NCBI GenBank assembly: GCA_021783175.1 | Contig: JAJXUF010000004.1 | Span: forward strand, 1 to 64,000 | DNA from: Pseudomonadota bacterium | GTDB taxonomy: Bacteria > Pseudomonadota > Gammaproteobacteria > Acidiferrobacterales > UBA6901 | Direction: 5' to 3' | Length of the DNA stretch: 64,000 nucleotides | Shown: positions 25,278-34,815 of the stretch, piece after piece | How positions within the stretch are numbered: the stretch's first letter is position 1 | Layout: each line of letters starts with the position of its first letter | Program-made: the position numbers and the translations under genes | The notes under the pieces: generated by a model | Told to the model about the DNA's origin: nothing | Databases searched by the model: none | Seen by the model: only the letters and a program-made list of their open reading frames with translations

Positions 25278-27833
25278 TTGTTGAAACCTGATCAACCAGA
25301 TTGGCGCGACGTCGAAGGCCTTACCGGGTCCGAGGCAGCCGCCCGATTGCGCGCAGAGGGTTACAACGAGCTTCCGGAAGCCCGCCACCGTTCTATCATT
25401 GCAATCGCCCTAGAAGTAACACGCGAACCCATGTTTGTGTTGTTGCTCGCCGCCTGCGCAGTTTACTCCTTGCTTGGCGATGTAGGGGAGGCTTTGGTTC
25501 TGCTCAGTTTCGTTGTCGTGGTAATGGGGGTCACAATTTACCAGGAGCAGCGTACCGAGCGTGTACTCGATGCGTTGCGCGATCTTACCAGCCCGCGAGC
25601 ACATGTAGTCCGTGACGGACAGCAGCAGCGGATTCCCGGACGTGATGTGGTGCGCGGAGATATACTCTTGCTGGCTGAAGGGGACCGGGTACCCGCGGAT
25701 GCCGCCGTGCTTGCCTTGCGTAACCTTCAGCTCGATGAATCACTCTTGACCGGCGAATCGGTACCCGTAACCAAATCCTACTGGAATCGAGTAACGCCGA
25801 TAGCGCGTCCCGGCGGTGAAGGCCAGCCATTCATCTATTCAGGTACTCTGGTCGTTCAGGGAACCGCAATAGCGGAAGTTCTTGCAACCGGTCAGCACAG
25901 CGAAATCGGTCGCATCGGCAGGGCCTTGCAAGTTATTGAGATTGAACCAACGCCGCTGCAGCAGCAGACGCGCCGGCTCGTTCGCATGTTCGCCATTATA
26001 GGCCTGGTTCTCTGCGCTTTACTGGTCCTTGTTTACGGACTTGCACGCGGCAGCTGGCTGAACGGTCTGCTTGCCGGCATTACGCTTGCGATGGCGACTC
26101 TACCCGAGGAGTTTCCTGTTGTTTTGACAGTTTTTCTTGCGCTCGGTGCATGGCGCATTTCCCGACGTCGAGTGCTGACACGCCGTATTCCCGCAGTTGA
26201 AACGCTCGGCTCGGCAACGGTCTTGTGTGTCGACAAGACAGGAACGCTGACTCGAAACGAAATGGCGGTGCATACATTAGTCGTGGGAAATGAATTCTTT
26301 CGGGTGCCGGACGACCGTGACATCCGGCCGCTGCCCGACGAGTTCCACGAATTGATCGAATTCGGCATTTTGGCGAGCGAGATCGACCCGCTGGATCCGA
26401 TGGAAAAGGCAATGCACGCCATCGGAAGGCGCTTTCTCGCCGATACTGAGCACTTGCATGCTGACTGGCAGCTAGTGCATGAGTATCCGCTGACCCGTGA
26501 TATGCGCGCCATTTCGCATGCCTGGCGCGCCACGCGTTCAGACGAATATGTCGTCGCCGCAAAAGGTGCGCCGGAAGCAATCGTTGATTTGTGCCATCTC
26601 GATGTCCCCGGTGCGAACCTGATCGCACAACAGATAGATGCGCTTTCCTCCCAGGGGCTGCGCGTACTGGGCGTGGCGGCTGCCAGGTTTTCGGGAAAAT
26701 CCTGGCCGCCGGTGCAGCATGATTTCGATTTTCGATTATTGGGTCTCATCGCGCTTGCCGACCCATTGCGGGAAACCGTCCCCGACGCGATTGCCCAGTG
26801 CAAGTCCGCAGGTGTGCGCGTGGTCATGATTACCGGGGATTATCCCGGGACTGCGTTGGCCGTTGCTCGCGAAGCAGGTCTCGAACCTGGCGAGGTAATG
26901 ACCGGAGATGAGATCGACAGGCTGTCCGAATCCGGGTTGCGAACCCGCCTGCCGGCGGTGAACGTCTTTGCCCGGGCAGTACCGGATCAGAAACTGAAGC
27001 TCGTAAGCGCGTTTAAGGACAACGGCGAGGTGGTGGCCATGACCGGAGACGGCGTCAACGACGCTCCCGCTCTCAGGGCAGCACATATAGGTATCGCTAT
27101 GGGTGGACGGGGAACGGATGTTGCGCGCGAAGCAGCTTCGCTCGTGCTGCTCGATGACGATTTCGCCTCCATTGTTGACGTTGTGCGCCTCGGTCGACGG
27201 GTCTACGACAACCTGCGAAAGGCAATGGCCTATATCCTTGCGATACACGTACCGATCGCGGGCCTGTCGCTGCTGCCAGTCCTGTTTGGCTGGCCGTTGC
27301 TCTTCTTTCCGGCCCATATCGCATTTCTCGAACTCATCATAGACCCATCCTGCTCCATTGCCTTCGAGGCAGAGGGTGAAGAGGCCAATGTCATGCAACG
27401 CCCGCCACGTCCCGCAGGCGAGTCTTTGTTGACCGGATGGAGTCTCTTTCTCAGTCTGCTGCAGGGTCTCGGCGTGCTTTGTTCAGCGCTTGTTGTTTTT
27501 GGTGTGGCGCTGGAACAGGGGTATTCAGCTGATGCGGCCAGGACCCTAGTATTCACCACGCTCGTCATAGCCAACATCGCGCTCATTTTTACCAATCGGT
27601 CCTGGGAGCGCAATCTGTTTGCGTCATTGCGCGTACCGAATCGCTCGCTGTGGATAATTTCCGGGGTGGCTGTGATGAGTCTGATCGTTGTGCTGAATGT
27701 ACCTGCGTTGCGTAAAGTTTTCCGCTTCCAGCACGTTGGCATTGGCGAGCTTCTCTTGGCCGCCGCGATGGGATTTGCCAGTATTGTATGGTTCGAAATC
27801 TGGAAAACTTTTCGCAACGGCCGAAGAGCTTGA
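25278..27833 (+). CDS. Ca2+-type (P2) cation-transporting P-type ATPase
   Basis: About 851 residues. Phosphorylation motif CVDKTGTLTRNEM, actuator motif LDESLLTGESVPVTKS, hinge MTGDGVNDAPALRAAHIGIA. The M4 motif is ATLPEEFPVVLTVFLALGAW rather than the PEGLP of classical Ca2+ pumps, so the ion is uncertain. The N-terminal domain GLTGSEAAARLRAEGYNELP is typical of the cation ATPase N-domain. The frame is open back to a GTG at 25188, but the conserved part begins near 25290. A TTG at 25278 has AAAGGGA ten bases upstream and seems the best start. Confidence 0.87.
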   Translation: MLKPDQPDWRDVEGLTGSEAAARLRAEGYNELPEARHRSIIAIALEVTREPMFVLLLAACAVYSLLGDVGEALVLLSFVVVVMGVTIYQEQRTERVLDALRDLTSPRAHVVRDGQQQRIPGRDVVRGDILLLAEGDRVPADAAVLALRNLQLDESLLTGESVPVTKSYWNRVTPIARPGGEGQPFIYSGTLVVQGTAIAEVLATGQHSEIGRIGRALQVIEIEPTPLQQQTRRLVRMFAIIGLVLCALLVLVYGLARGSWLNGLLAGITLAMATLPEEFPVVLTVFLALGAWRISRRRVLTRRIPAVETLGSATVLCVDKTGTLTRNEMAVHTLVVGNEFFRVPDDRDIRPLPDEFHELIEFGILASEIDPLDPMEKAMHAIGRRFLADTEHLHADWQLVHEYPLTRDMRAISHAWRATRSDEYVVAAKGAPEAIVDLCHLDVPGANLIAQQIDALSSQGLRVLGVAAARFSGKSWPPVQHDFDFRLLGLIALADPLRETVPDAIAQCKSAGVRVVMITGDYPGTALAVAREAGLEPGEVMTGDEIDRLSESGLRTRLPAVNVFARAVPDQKLKLVSAFKDNGEVVAMTGDGVNDAPALRAAHIGIAMGGRGTDVAREAASLVLLDDDFASIVDVVRLGRRVYDNLRKAMAYILAIHVPIAGLSLLPVLFGWPLLFFPAHIAFLELIIDPSCSIAFEAEGEEANVMQRPPRPAGESLLTGWSLFLSLLQGLGVLCSALVVFGVALEQGYSADAARTLVFTTLVIANIALIFTNRSWERNLFASLRVPNRSLWIISGVAVMSLIVVLNVPALRKVFRFQHVGIGELLLAAAMGFASIVWFEIWKTFRNGRRA

Positions 27834-28043
27834 GTCAGGGCACGGAAGTCGTTGCGCCGATAGCTGGCCGAAGGCATCGCCGCGCCACGCTGACAGCGAG
27901 CAGCAGGCATAAAAAATGGGTGGTTGGCGTTACCTTTGATTGCATGGGCAGCTGGGTGCGCTTCCGTCGCGGCGAGATGTGAAGTCCTTGCTGGCAGACG
28001 GATATCCAGTGTGTAATGCACGTTTTTTCGAGGAATGTATTGC

Positions 28044-30386
28044 ATGACTGAACCGGCGCAGCTATCCGACTCAACGCTTCAGGGTCTGACCAGCCAGGAG
28101 GCGCAACTGCGCTTGCAGCAGTTTGGGGCCAACGCCGTTGCCGCGGAGCGCCGTCATCCACTTCTGACTTTTTTTGCCAAATTCTGGGCGCCCGTGCCAT
28201 GGATGCTGGAGGCGGCCATCATCCTTCAGGTTTTTCTCGGCAAGCTGGACGAAGCATTGATTATTGCAATCCTGCTTGCCGTCAATGGGGTGTTAAGTTT
28301 TGTCCAGGAAAGCAAGGCAAATAGTGCATTGGCGCTGCTCAAAAGCCGCCTTTCCGTGCGCGCGCGGGTACGGCGCGATGGACGTTGGCAGCAACTTCCG
28401 GCTGAGGTATTGGTGCCGGGTGATGTCATTCATTTGCGCATGGGCGATCTTGCTCCTGCCGATGTACGTCTGCAACAGGGAAACATATTGCTCGATCAGT
28501 CAGCACTCACGGGTGAATCGCTCCCGGTTGAGGCCGCAGCCGGAGCGCAAGCCTACGCCGGTGCAGTGATCAAGCGCGGGGAAGCCACTGGCGAGGTTAC
28601 TGCCACAGGCGCACGGACATATTTCGGAAAAACCGCCGAGCTTGTGCGTACTGCGCGAACCGTCAGCCACCTGCAAACCATTATCTTCCAAATCGTAAAA
28701 TACCTTATTGTCCTCGACGCAATTCTTGTTGCTGGTTTGCTGGTGTTTGCGATCTTGAGTCACATGCCGTTGACTCAAGTCGCGCCGTTCGTCCTGATCA
28801 TGCTTGTGGCCTCGGTCCCCGCTGCTCTTCCCGCGACGTTTACTCTCGCTACGGCCATGGGTGCGCGTGAGCTGGCGCATAATGGCGTCCTCGTCACGCG
28901 GCTTTCGGCCATCGAAGAGGCGGCCGCCATGGATGTTTTGGCGAGCGACAAGACTGGCACTATCACTGAAAACAGGATTGCCCTCGCTGCCCTGCAACCT
29001 GTCCCGCCATATGCTGAAAAGGACCTGCTGCGACTTGCCGCGCTTGCTTGTGACGAAGCAACTCAAGATCCGATCGACCTGGCCATCTTGGCTGCGGCCA
29101 ACGCGCGCGGTGCGCTTGCTGAAGTGCCAGTTCGTTTGCAGTTCATTCCGTTCGATCCGGCAACCAAGCGTTCGGAGGCGGTTTTCAGGGAAGGTACGCA
29201 AATTTTGCATGTCATAAAGGGAGCGGTGCGAACTGTCATCGGGCTCTGCGCCCACGCTCCAGATATGGAATCGACTGTGGCGCGATTGGCTGCAGAGGGC
29301 TATCGTGTGCTTGCGGTGGCCACGGGACAGGAAGGCGCGCTAGCGCTGGCTGGCCTTGTCGCCATGCAGGATCCACCGCGCCCTGATTCGAAAAGCATGA
29401 TTGAAGACCTGCGAGCACTCGGTGTACGTGTTGTAATGGTAACTGGGGACGGGTTATCTACCGCCCGTGCTGTCGCCTCCCAAGTCGGTTTGGGAGATCG
29501 TGCGTGTCCGCCCGAGGTGCTACGCGAAGAAGGCGACGGTGCGCTCGCGCGGTGCGATGTTTTTGCCCGTGTCTTTCCTGAGGACAAGTTCCGCCTAGTG
29601 CAAGCACTGCAGCGCGCCGGGCACGTAGTTGGTATGACGGGTGACGGCGTCAATGATGCACCTGCTTTGAAGCAGGCGGAAGTAGGGGTCGCTGTGTCGA
29701 ATGCGACGGATGTCGCCAAAGCTTCGGCGAGCATGGTGCTGACCAATCCGGGATTAAGTGACGTGCTTGCGGCAGTGAAAGAGAGTCGGCGCATATATCA
29801 GCGCATGCTGACCTATACGCTGAACAAGATCATCAAAACGATTGAAATCGCCGTATTTCTAACAGTTGGCGTAATGGTGACTCGTACTTTCATCATTACG
29901 CCGCTGCTTATTGTGCTGCTCCTTTTCACTAATGATTTCGTGACAATGTCTATTGCCACGGATCGCGTGGCTTTTTCACGCCAACCTGATCGCTGGCGGA
30001 TCCGCGCCTTGGTGTTCACTGGAGGCGCGATGGCCGCTCTTGTTCTGATACTGTCGTTTAGCGTGTTTTTTGCGGCTCGCAGCTGGCTGCATCTGCCACT
30101 GCAGCAGCTGCAGACGCTGATTTTCCTGATGTTGGTATTTTCCGGGCAAGGAACGGTCTATTTGGTGAGAGAGCGACGCCACTTCTGGAACTCGCGGCCT
30201 GGCCGCTGGCTCTTGTTGAGTTCGGCCGCCGACATCATTGTTGTCAGTGTTCTTGCAGCCCGCGGAATCCTGATGGCTGCTATTCCATTGACTCTGGTTC
30301 TGGGTCTCTTGTTCTTGGTGATGACCTATCTCGTGCTTGCCGACGTGCTCAAGGTCCGCATTTTCAAGCTATTCGGATGGGTATGA
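28044..30386 (+). CDS. Proton-pumping P-type ATPase (P3A, plasma-membrane H+-ATPase type)
   Basis: 780 residues from the ATG at 28044 (GAGGA nine bases upstream; an ATG at 28035 is too close to it). N-terminal GLTSQEAQLRLQQFGANAVA, M1-M2 with WAPVPWMLEAAIILQ, QSALTGESLPVE, M4 VASVPAALPATFTLATAMGA, phosphorylation site LASDKTGTIT (Ile in place of the usual Leu), and GMTGDGVNDAPALKQAEVGV. These features and the short length match P3A pumps, which export H+ from the cytoplasm at the cost of ATP. Follows the Ca2+-type ATPase on the same strand after about 210 bases. In a bacterium such a pump suggests life at low pH or strong pH stress (inference). Confidence 0.88.
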   Translation: MTEPAQLSDSTLQGLTSQEAQLRLQQFGANAVAAERRHPLLTFFAKFWAPVPWMLEAAIILQVFLGKLDEALIIAILLAVNGVLSFVQESKANSALALLKSRLSVRARVRRDGRWQQLPAEVLVPGDVIHLRMGDLAPADVRLQQGNILLDQSALTGESLPVEAAAGAQAYAGAVIKRGEATGEVTATGARTYFGKTAELVRTARTVSHLQTIIFQIVKYLIVLDAILVAGLLVFAILSHMPLTQVAPFVLIMLVASVPAALPATFTLATAMGARELAHNGVLVTRLSAIEEAAAMDVLASDKTGTITENRIALAALQPVPPYAEKDLLRLAALACDEATQDPIDLAILAAANARGALAEVPVRLQFIPFDPATKRSEAVFREGTQILHVIKGAVRTVIGLCAHAPDMESTVARLAAEGYRVLAVATGQEGALALAGLVAMQDPPRPDSKSMIEDLRALGVRVVMVTGDGLSTARAVASQVGLGDRACPPEVLREEGDGALARCDVFARVFPEDKFRLVQALQRAGHVVGMTGDGVNDAPALKQAEVGVAVSNATDVAKASASMVLTNPGLSDVLAAVKESRRIYQRMLTYTLNKIIKTIEIAVFLTVGVMVTRTFIITPLLIVLLLFTNDFVTMSIATDRVAFSRQPDRWRIRALVFTGGAMAALVLILSFSVFFAARSWLHLPLQQLQTLIFLMLVFSGQGTVYLVRERRHFWNSRPGRWLLLSSAADIIVVSVLAARGILMAAIPLTLVLGLLFLVMTYLVLADVLKVRIFKLFGWV

Positions 30387-30590
30387 AAGCTTGAAGGCAC
30401 GACTGCAATCGCGCGCTTAAGGATTTTGTTTATTGCCGAAACCCATTCCCAGGTATGCACGGCAAACCGGTTGCCCGACGCGTACTCCCGTGCGAAATGG
30501 ACGGGGAGCGCTGTGAACGGGGTTGCATTAGTGGTGCGCCGGCCGGCCCGTGAACTCAAGGCCGGATGCGCGGTAGCGTGTAGCGGTGCT

Positions 30591-31994
30591 TCAAACCGGC
30601 AGCTGTTGAACCAGAGAGCGGCCCCGGCGAACCAGTCGCATGTGCAGGCGATGAATGTTCGCGAAGACGAACATGAGCCACATGCGCAACCTGAGCTTGC
30701 GCAGCGATTTCGGGTCGTAGAGGTCGGCGGCCAGCATTGTCGTGATCGCAGATTTCAGGCCAAAGATGTCGCGCGGATAGAAGAACAGGTCAAGAAACGC
30801 CGGGTCATACCAGCCTTGGATAAATTTGTAGAATATCGTCTGGGCTCCACGAATGCGCTTCTCGTAATCAGCGAACTGGTGCGACGTGAAATCATTTTCG
30901 CGAAAAGCGCGGGAGATGTCCCGCGCAACCAGTTGCGCGGATTTCATGGTCAGAAACACACCGGACGAAAATACCGGATCAAGGAATGCGCCAGCATCGC
31001 CTACCATTACATATCCATCTCCCGCATAGCGATCCATGATGTACGAGAAGTTTGCAATGGATCGTACCGGAAACTTCTGGCGTGCGTTCTTCATGCGTGC
31101 CGCTACGAATTCGGTGTCCTCAATAGTTTTTCGCAAGAAGGCGTCGTTTATAGTGTCTTCGTATCCGGCAATTGCGGCATTCGATTCATCATGTTTGCCT
31201 GGTCCACGCTCATTCGGCCGGCCGGCAGCAATCTGGTTACGAAGCTTGAGGTAATTGTCGGTGACGACCATGCCGACGCTGGTGGTATTGCCCTTGAACG
31301 GAATCATCCAGAACCACCCATGGGGAAAAGCAACGATCTGGATATCTCCTTCCTGGTCGCCTTTCTCGCGGCTGACATTCTCGAAGTGCGAGAAGAATGC
31401 AGTGCGGGTTTCGAGCGAAATTTCCTTTTTAAGACCCTGGCGGCTGCCAACGAAAGCGGAGCGCCCCGAACAGTCGGCGACCACCTTGCAGTGAACCGTC
31501 ACCGAACCGCTGCCATCGTTTGACTCAGCACGCACTCCAACCGCCGCGCCCCCCTCGTAAAGGGTTTCGCGAACTGTCCAAGGCATATAGACCTGCGCAC
31601 CGTGCTTCCTGGCGTTGTCCAGCAGCATGAGATCAAGCTCGGAGCGTTCCACTTCATAGCAATACGGCTGGGATTGATTGAAGGCGTTGGCGAAAGGGTA
31701 GCGGTTACGCCGCCGCCCCCATCGATCACAGAAATTGGCGGCGTACTTGCGAATGAAGCGTTTTTCCATTTCTTCTTCCACGCCCAGCTCGCGAAATAGC
31801 GGCATGTTATGCGGCAACAGCGATTCACCGATGCGAAAGCGCGGAAATTGTTCACGTTCGAAAATAACGACCTTCTTGCCCTCGCGCGCCAGGTAGGTTG
31901 CAAGGGCGCTGCCCGCAGGACCAGCACCGACAATCGCAACGTCAGCCTCGATGACCTGAGGTTCGCGAGCAGTGGGGGGCGCTTGGTTGGACAT
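30591..31994 (-). CDS. Flavin-dependent halogenase-family protein
   Basis: 467 residues from the ATG at 31994 (GGAG eight bases upstream). FAD-binding GAGPAGSALA (23-32) and E-R at the end of the second strand, then FRIGESLLPHNMPLF, the GESLLP pattern of halogenases and geranylgeranyl-reductase relatives. A Lys follows at about 83 (FIRKYAANF), in the place of the catalytic Lys of phenolic and pyrrole halogenases. The W-x-W-x-I-P motif is present as GWFWMIPF. A C-terminal helical part (LFFYPRDIFGLKSAITTMLA) is longer than in stand-alone reductases. Needs reduced flavin from a partner. No peptide carrier or biosynthetic cluster is next to it, so a free small molecule may be the substrate; a non-halogenating monooxygenase is possible. 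Confidence 0.85.
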   Translation of the reverse strand: MSNQAPPTAREPQVIEADVAIVGAGPAGSALATYLAREGKKVVIFEREQFPRFRIGESLLPHNMPLFRELGVEEEMEKRFIRKYAANFCDRWGRRRNRYPFANAFNQSQPYCYEVERSELDLMLLDNARKHGAQVYMPWTVRETLYEGGAAVGVRAESNDGSGSVTVHCKVVADCSGRSAFVGSRQGLKKEISLETRTAFFSHFENVSREKGDQEGDIQIVAFPHGWFWMIPFKGNTTSVGMVVTDNYLKLRNQIAAGRPNERGPGKHDESNAAIAGYEDTINDAFLRKTIEDTEFVAARMKNARQKFPVRSIANFSYIMDRYAGDGYVMVGDAGAFLDPVFSSGVFLTMKSAQLVARDISRAFRENDFTSHQFADYEKRIRGAQTIFYKFIQGWYDPAFLDLFFYPRDIFGLKSAITTMLAADLYDPKSLRKLRLRMWLMFVFANIHRLHMRLVRRGRSLVQQLPV

Positions 31995-32523
31995 GGATTT
32001 GTATCTCCGTGTATCTGATGATTGATTTGGTGCGATGAAACTGCATCGTGACGCAATGCCCGCACGCATGATAGCTCAAATAACACCCGAATTAACGGCA
32101 GGCGACTACCTTTCGGGTGCAAATCTCAACACTTGGAAGCTTGTTTCGTCAAGAAGCGTCTGGAAAGCTGTTCTTGGCCGGGATTTTGGGCTTTATCGAT
32201 GGGAAAAGCCGCCAAAAAAAGCCAGGAAGGAGGGGCTGCAAGGATCCGTCAGCGCAGATTCTTACCTTGGGTCGGGTCAATTGGATCGGCTGGCGAACTG
32301 TCAGTTCGGTAGATCCGTCTAGTTCGGGGATTTAGCGCGAATTCGCGCAGTGCCCCTCGATGCAGGGGTCTCAAAACGAACTCTTGTCAGGCGGTACCCA
32401 ACGTTGCCGGCAGGCCTTCCAACGATCACGCCAAACCGTTAAGCCATCGACCCTCTCTGCCGCGACAGTGGGCCCGATCCGATCAGCGAAAGGTCATCCA
32501 GGATACGAAACCCCCGGTGTGAC
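31995..32523. other. Intergenic region between halogenase and HIG1 genes
   Basis: No gene is supported. It contains two loosely similar G-rich stretches near 32115-32150 and 32255-32290, and short frames without motifs. Confidence 0.4.
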
Positions 32524-32721
32524 TCAGGTGATGATGGCCTCGTAAATTGCCAGCAGTATCAGTGCGAATGCCACCGCCTGCGCCACGACACGCGCCGTCA
32601 TCCACTGAGTGCTGTGCTTCGCGTCGTAGGCGCCGCCATGCGCCATGGAGCCGATGCCCATTGCCAGAATGCCAATTGTAACGATCATGGCCAGGATTGC
32701 AGTCACCTTCAGCAAAATCAT
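32524..32721 (-). CDS. HIG1-domain small membrane protein
   Basis: 65 residues from the ATG at 32721, with a very good ribosome site (GAGGAGG, five bases upstream). Two membrane segments, LLKVTAILAMIVTIGILAMG and ARVVAQAVAFALILLAIYEA, flank a loop SMAHGGAYDAKHSTQWMTAR. The K-x-S-x-x-M-x-x-R-V-x-x-Q pattern is that of the HIG1 (hypoxia-induced gene 1, Rcf1) family, which in mitochondria binds and modulates cytochrome c oxidase. It stands upstream of the cox operon in the opposite direction, which fits an accessory role. The longer frame that contains it is not used. Confidence 0.72.
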   Translation of the reverse strand: MILLKVTAILAMIVTIGILAMGIGSMAHGGAYDAKHSTQWMTARVVAQAVAFALILLAIYEAIIT

Positions 32722-32827
32722 AGTCGCCTCCTCGGTGCTTGTACGATACCCTGAACTTATTCCACCAAATCCTCGCAACATGCCGTACTGACTATATTTC
32801 TTATAGGACAGACAACACTGCCCAACC

Positions 32828-32841
32828 ATGACCCAGATCAT
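32828..32841. promoter_or_regulatory. Weak FNR-like site upstream of the HIG1 gene
   Basis: ATGAC-CCAG-ATCAT keeps the TGA-N6-TCA core of an FNR/ANR box but differs from TTGAT-N4-ATCAA at three positions. It lies 107 bases before the HIG1 start. Tentative. Confidence 0.25.
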
Positions 32842-33210
32842 GATTTTGAACCGCACCTTAACGTGATGATCATGGCCTGGATCGTTGGGTGGTTCTTGCG
32901 CTTCTTGGCAGCTCGGCCAATTAATCTTTATTTTAAGGGCAGGAGTTGTCCTTCCTTGGTGTCCTGAAGACTCGGCAGGACCAGAGGCATGTCTTTGGCT
33001 GTCACGAGTCTGACAGGGTGCGCCGAGCCTAGTCACGGTGATGTGCAAACCCATATGAATAGTTGGCGCGAGCAGCGCTAAGGGTTTTGCATGGGGGGGG
33101 TGGTTGCCGGTGATTGCTTAGAATGATTGTAAAAGTGGCGTACCACGCGGCCCTCATAACAACGATATTTCGCCAGCCCAACCGGGATCAGTCATAAATC
33201 TCGACTTTCA

Positions 33211-33224
33211 TTGATCTAGATCAA
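33211..33224. promoter_or_regulatory. FNR/ANR-type box (perfect TTGAT-N4-ATCAA)
   Basis: TTGAT, CTAG, ATCAA: identical to the FNR consensus. It lies about 340 bases before coxB and 490 bases before the HIG1 gene in the opposite direction, so it could serve either. Suggests that an FNR/ANR or Dnr-type protein adjusts expression to oxygen or NO. Confidence 0.6.
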
Positions 33225-33564
33225 TGAGTGACCTTTGTCTCCTGTTGCTTACTACGTCGCCAATCAAGAATTAATACAAAGACGAAAACTTTAAGAATAT
33301 TCGGACGTTGGTCCGCCACTGCTAGGTGAAGTAAGTACGAAATGAACGGCCATCCTGACGCGCGCTGCGTCCTGCATCGCGTGAGTTCCGCTGTAGTGAC
33401 TTCCGGTTATCTCCAAGCGCGTTCGCGGGCACCGCTTCCGGTGCGCCTCGGCGCTGCATCCATTGCCAGTTCACCAATTCAGGTTGAACGCAAAACCGAA
33501 AAATCAGCCCGACGCAATTGCGGCGGCTATAAACGAAAAACTTAACCATTAGGGGGTGTTTAGC

Positions 33565-34803
33565 ATGTCGGCTAGGAGAGTAGTGACTCTATTGTGGGCC
33601 CTGGGTCTGGCTGTAGTGGTGCCCGGCGTGGCCTATGCCGGCTATCCGTGGGAATTTCCAACTCCGGTTACCCCGATCGCCCAGGAAACGAACTGGATTC
33701 ACAACTTGTTCGTGGCGACGATTGTGGTCATTTTCACTTTTAGCATTAGCGTCCTGTTTTATTCGCTGTTTTTCCATCGAAAGAGCCGGGGGCACAAAGC
33801 GGCATCTTTTACAGGTCCGAAGAGCAAAATGCAGTACGTGCTCGCCAGTATACCGTTCGTGATACTGATGTTTATCGACTACGTCATCATGGGCATCCCC
33901 GCCTACCATGCAATTTTGGCGGTCGCTGACACCCGCACGAATGCAGACATGGTGGTGAAGGTGACGGGCAGTCAGTGGAAATGGGAGTACGAATATCCTG
34001 GTAAGAACATCAAGTTCTACAGCAACTCCACCACGCCTATGGCGGAAGTTCACAATCAGGAGCCAAAGGACAAGCACTACCTACGCGAGGTGGATCATCC
34101 TCTGGTTCTTCCAGTAGGTGAAAAAATCCGCGTGATCCTGATCTCTAAGGACGTCATTCACGCTTGGTGGGTGCCGGCCCTCGGCGTGAAAGAGGATTCG
34201 ATTCCCGGATTCCTGCGCGAAACCTGGGTCAAGATCGACAGGCCGGGCGTCTACCGCGGACAGTGTGCCGAGCTTTGTGGTGTTGGCCACGCCTTTATGC
34301 CAGTAGTAGTAGACGCCGTTTCAGATGACCAGTTTAACCAATGGGTTACCCAGGAGCAGACTGCCGAAAAGACCGCGCAGGCGCAGGCCGCAGTGGCCGC
34401 AGCGACAACTTATACTCAAGCGCAACTCGTAGAGATGGGCAAGAAGGTCTTTAGCACCAACTGCGCCGCCTGCCACCAGCCGAACGGCATGGGGGTCGCA
34501 GGCACGTTCCCGCCGATTTCTGCCGGTCATCCGTTCTCGGCCGCACCACAAATGCTTGCGGCTCTTCGAGCGCGCGGCTTCATCACACCGGACAACAAGA
34601 TCGTCATGGGTCCGGTAGCGAACCACATCAATATCGTGCTCCAAGGCATATCCGGTACGCCGATGCCGTCATTCAGTTCGCTCAGCGACAGCGATATCGC
34701 GGCGGTGATCACTTATGAACGCAATGATTTCGGTAATCGCACCGGTGATGTCGTCCAGCCGGCGATGGTGCAGGCAGCGCGTGCTGCCTCCCCGAATCCC
34801 TAA
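33565..34803 (+). CDS. coxB: Cytochrome c oxidase subunit II with fused cytochrome c domain (caa3-type)
   Basis: 412 residues from the ATG at 33565 (AGGGGG eight to nine bases upstream; an in-frame GTG at 33556 is less well placed). Signal peptide, two membrane helices, then the cupredoxin domain with the CuA motif GQCAELCGVGHAFM (about residues 232-245): two Cys, Glu, His and Met are all present. After a linker rich in Ala/Gln comes a class I cytochrome c with CAACHQ (about 299-304) and a likely Met ligand in GTPMPSF. The fused haem c allows direct delivery of electrons. First gene of the coxB-coxA-ctaG-coxC-ctaB run. Confidence 0.95.
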   Translation: MSARRVVTLLWALGLAVVVPGVAYAGYPWEFPTPVTPIAQETNWIHNLFVATIVVIFTFSISVLFYSLFFHRKSRGHKAASFTGPKSKMQYVLASIPFVILMFIDYVIMGIPAYHAILAVADTRTNADMVVKVTGSQWKWEYEYPGKNIKFYSNSTTPMAEVHNQEPKDKHYLREVDHPLVLPVGEKIRVILISKDVIHAWWVPALGVKEDSIPGFLRETWVKIDRPGVYRGQCAELCGVGHAFMPVVVDAVSDDQFNQWVTQEQTAEKTAQAQAAVAAATTYTQAQLVEMGKKVFSTNCAACHQPNGMGVAGTFPPISAGHPFSAAPQMLAALRARGFITPDNKIVMGPVANHINIVLQGISGTPMPSFSSLSDSDIAAVITYERNDFGNRTGDVVQPAMVQAARAASPNP

Positions 34804-34815
34804 CAGCCATCATTC

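Larger units (their letters stand above)
32722..33564. other. Long regulatory region upstream of the cox operon
   Basis: 843 bases between two divergent genes, no convincing coding frame. Holds the FNR-type palindrome (33211-33224) and a weaker similar site (32828-32841). The AT-rich 33,260-33,310 part may contain the cox promoter. Confidence 0.5.
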
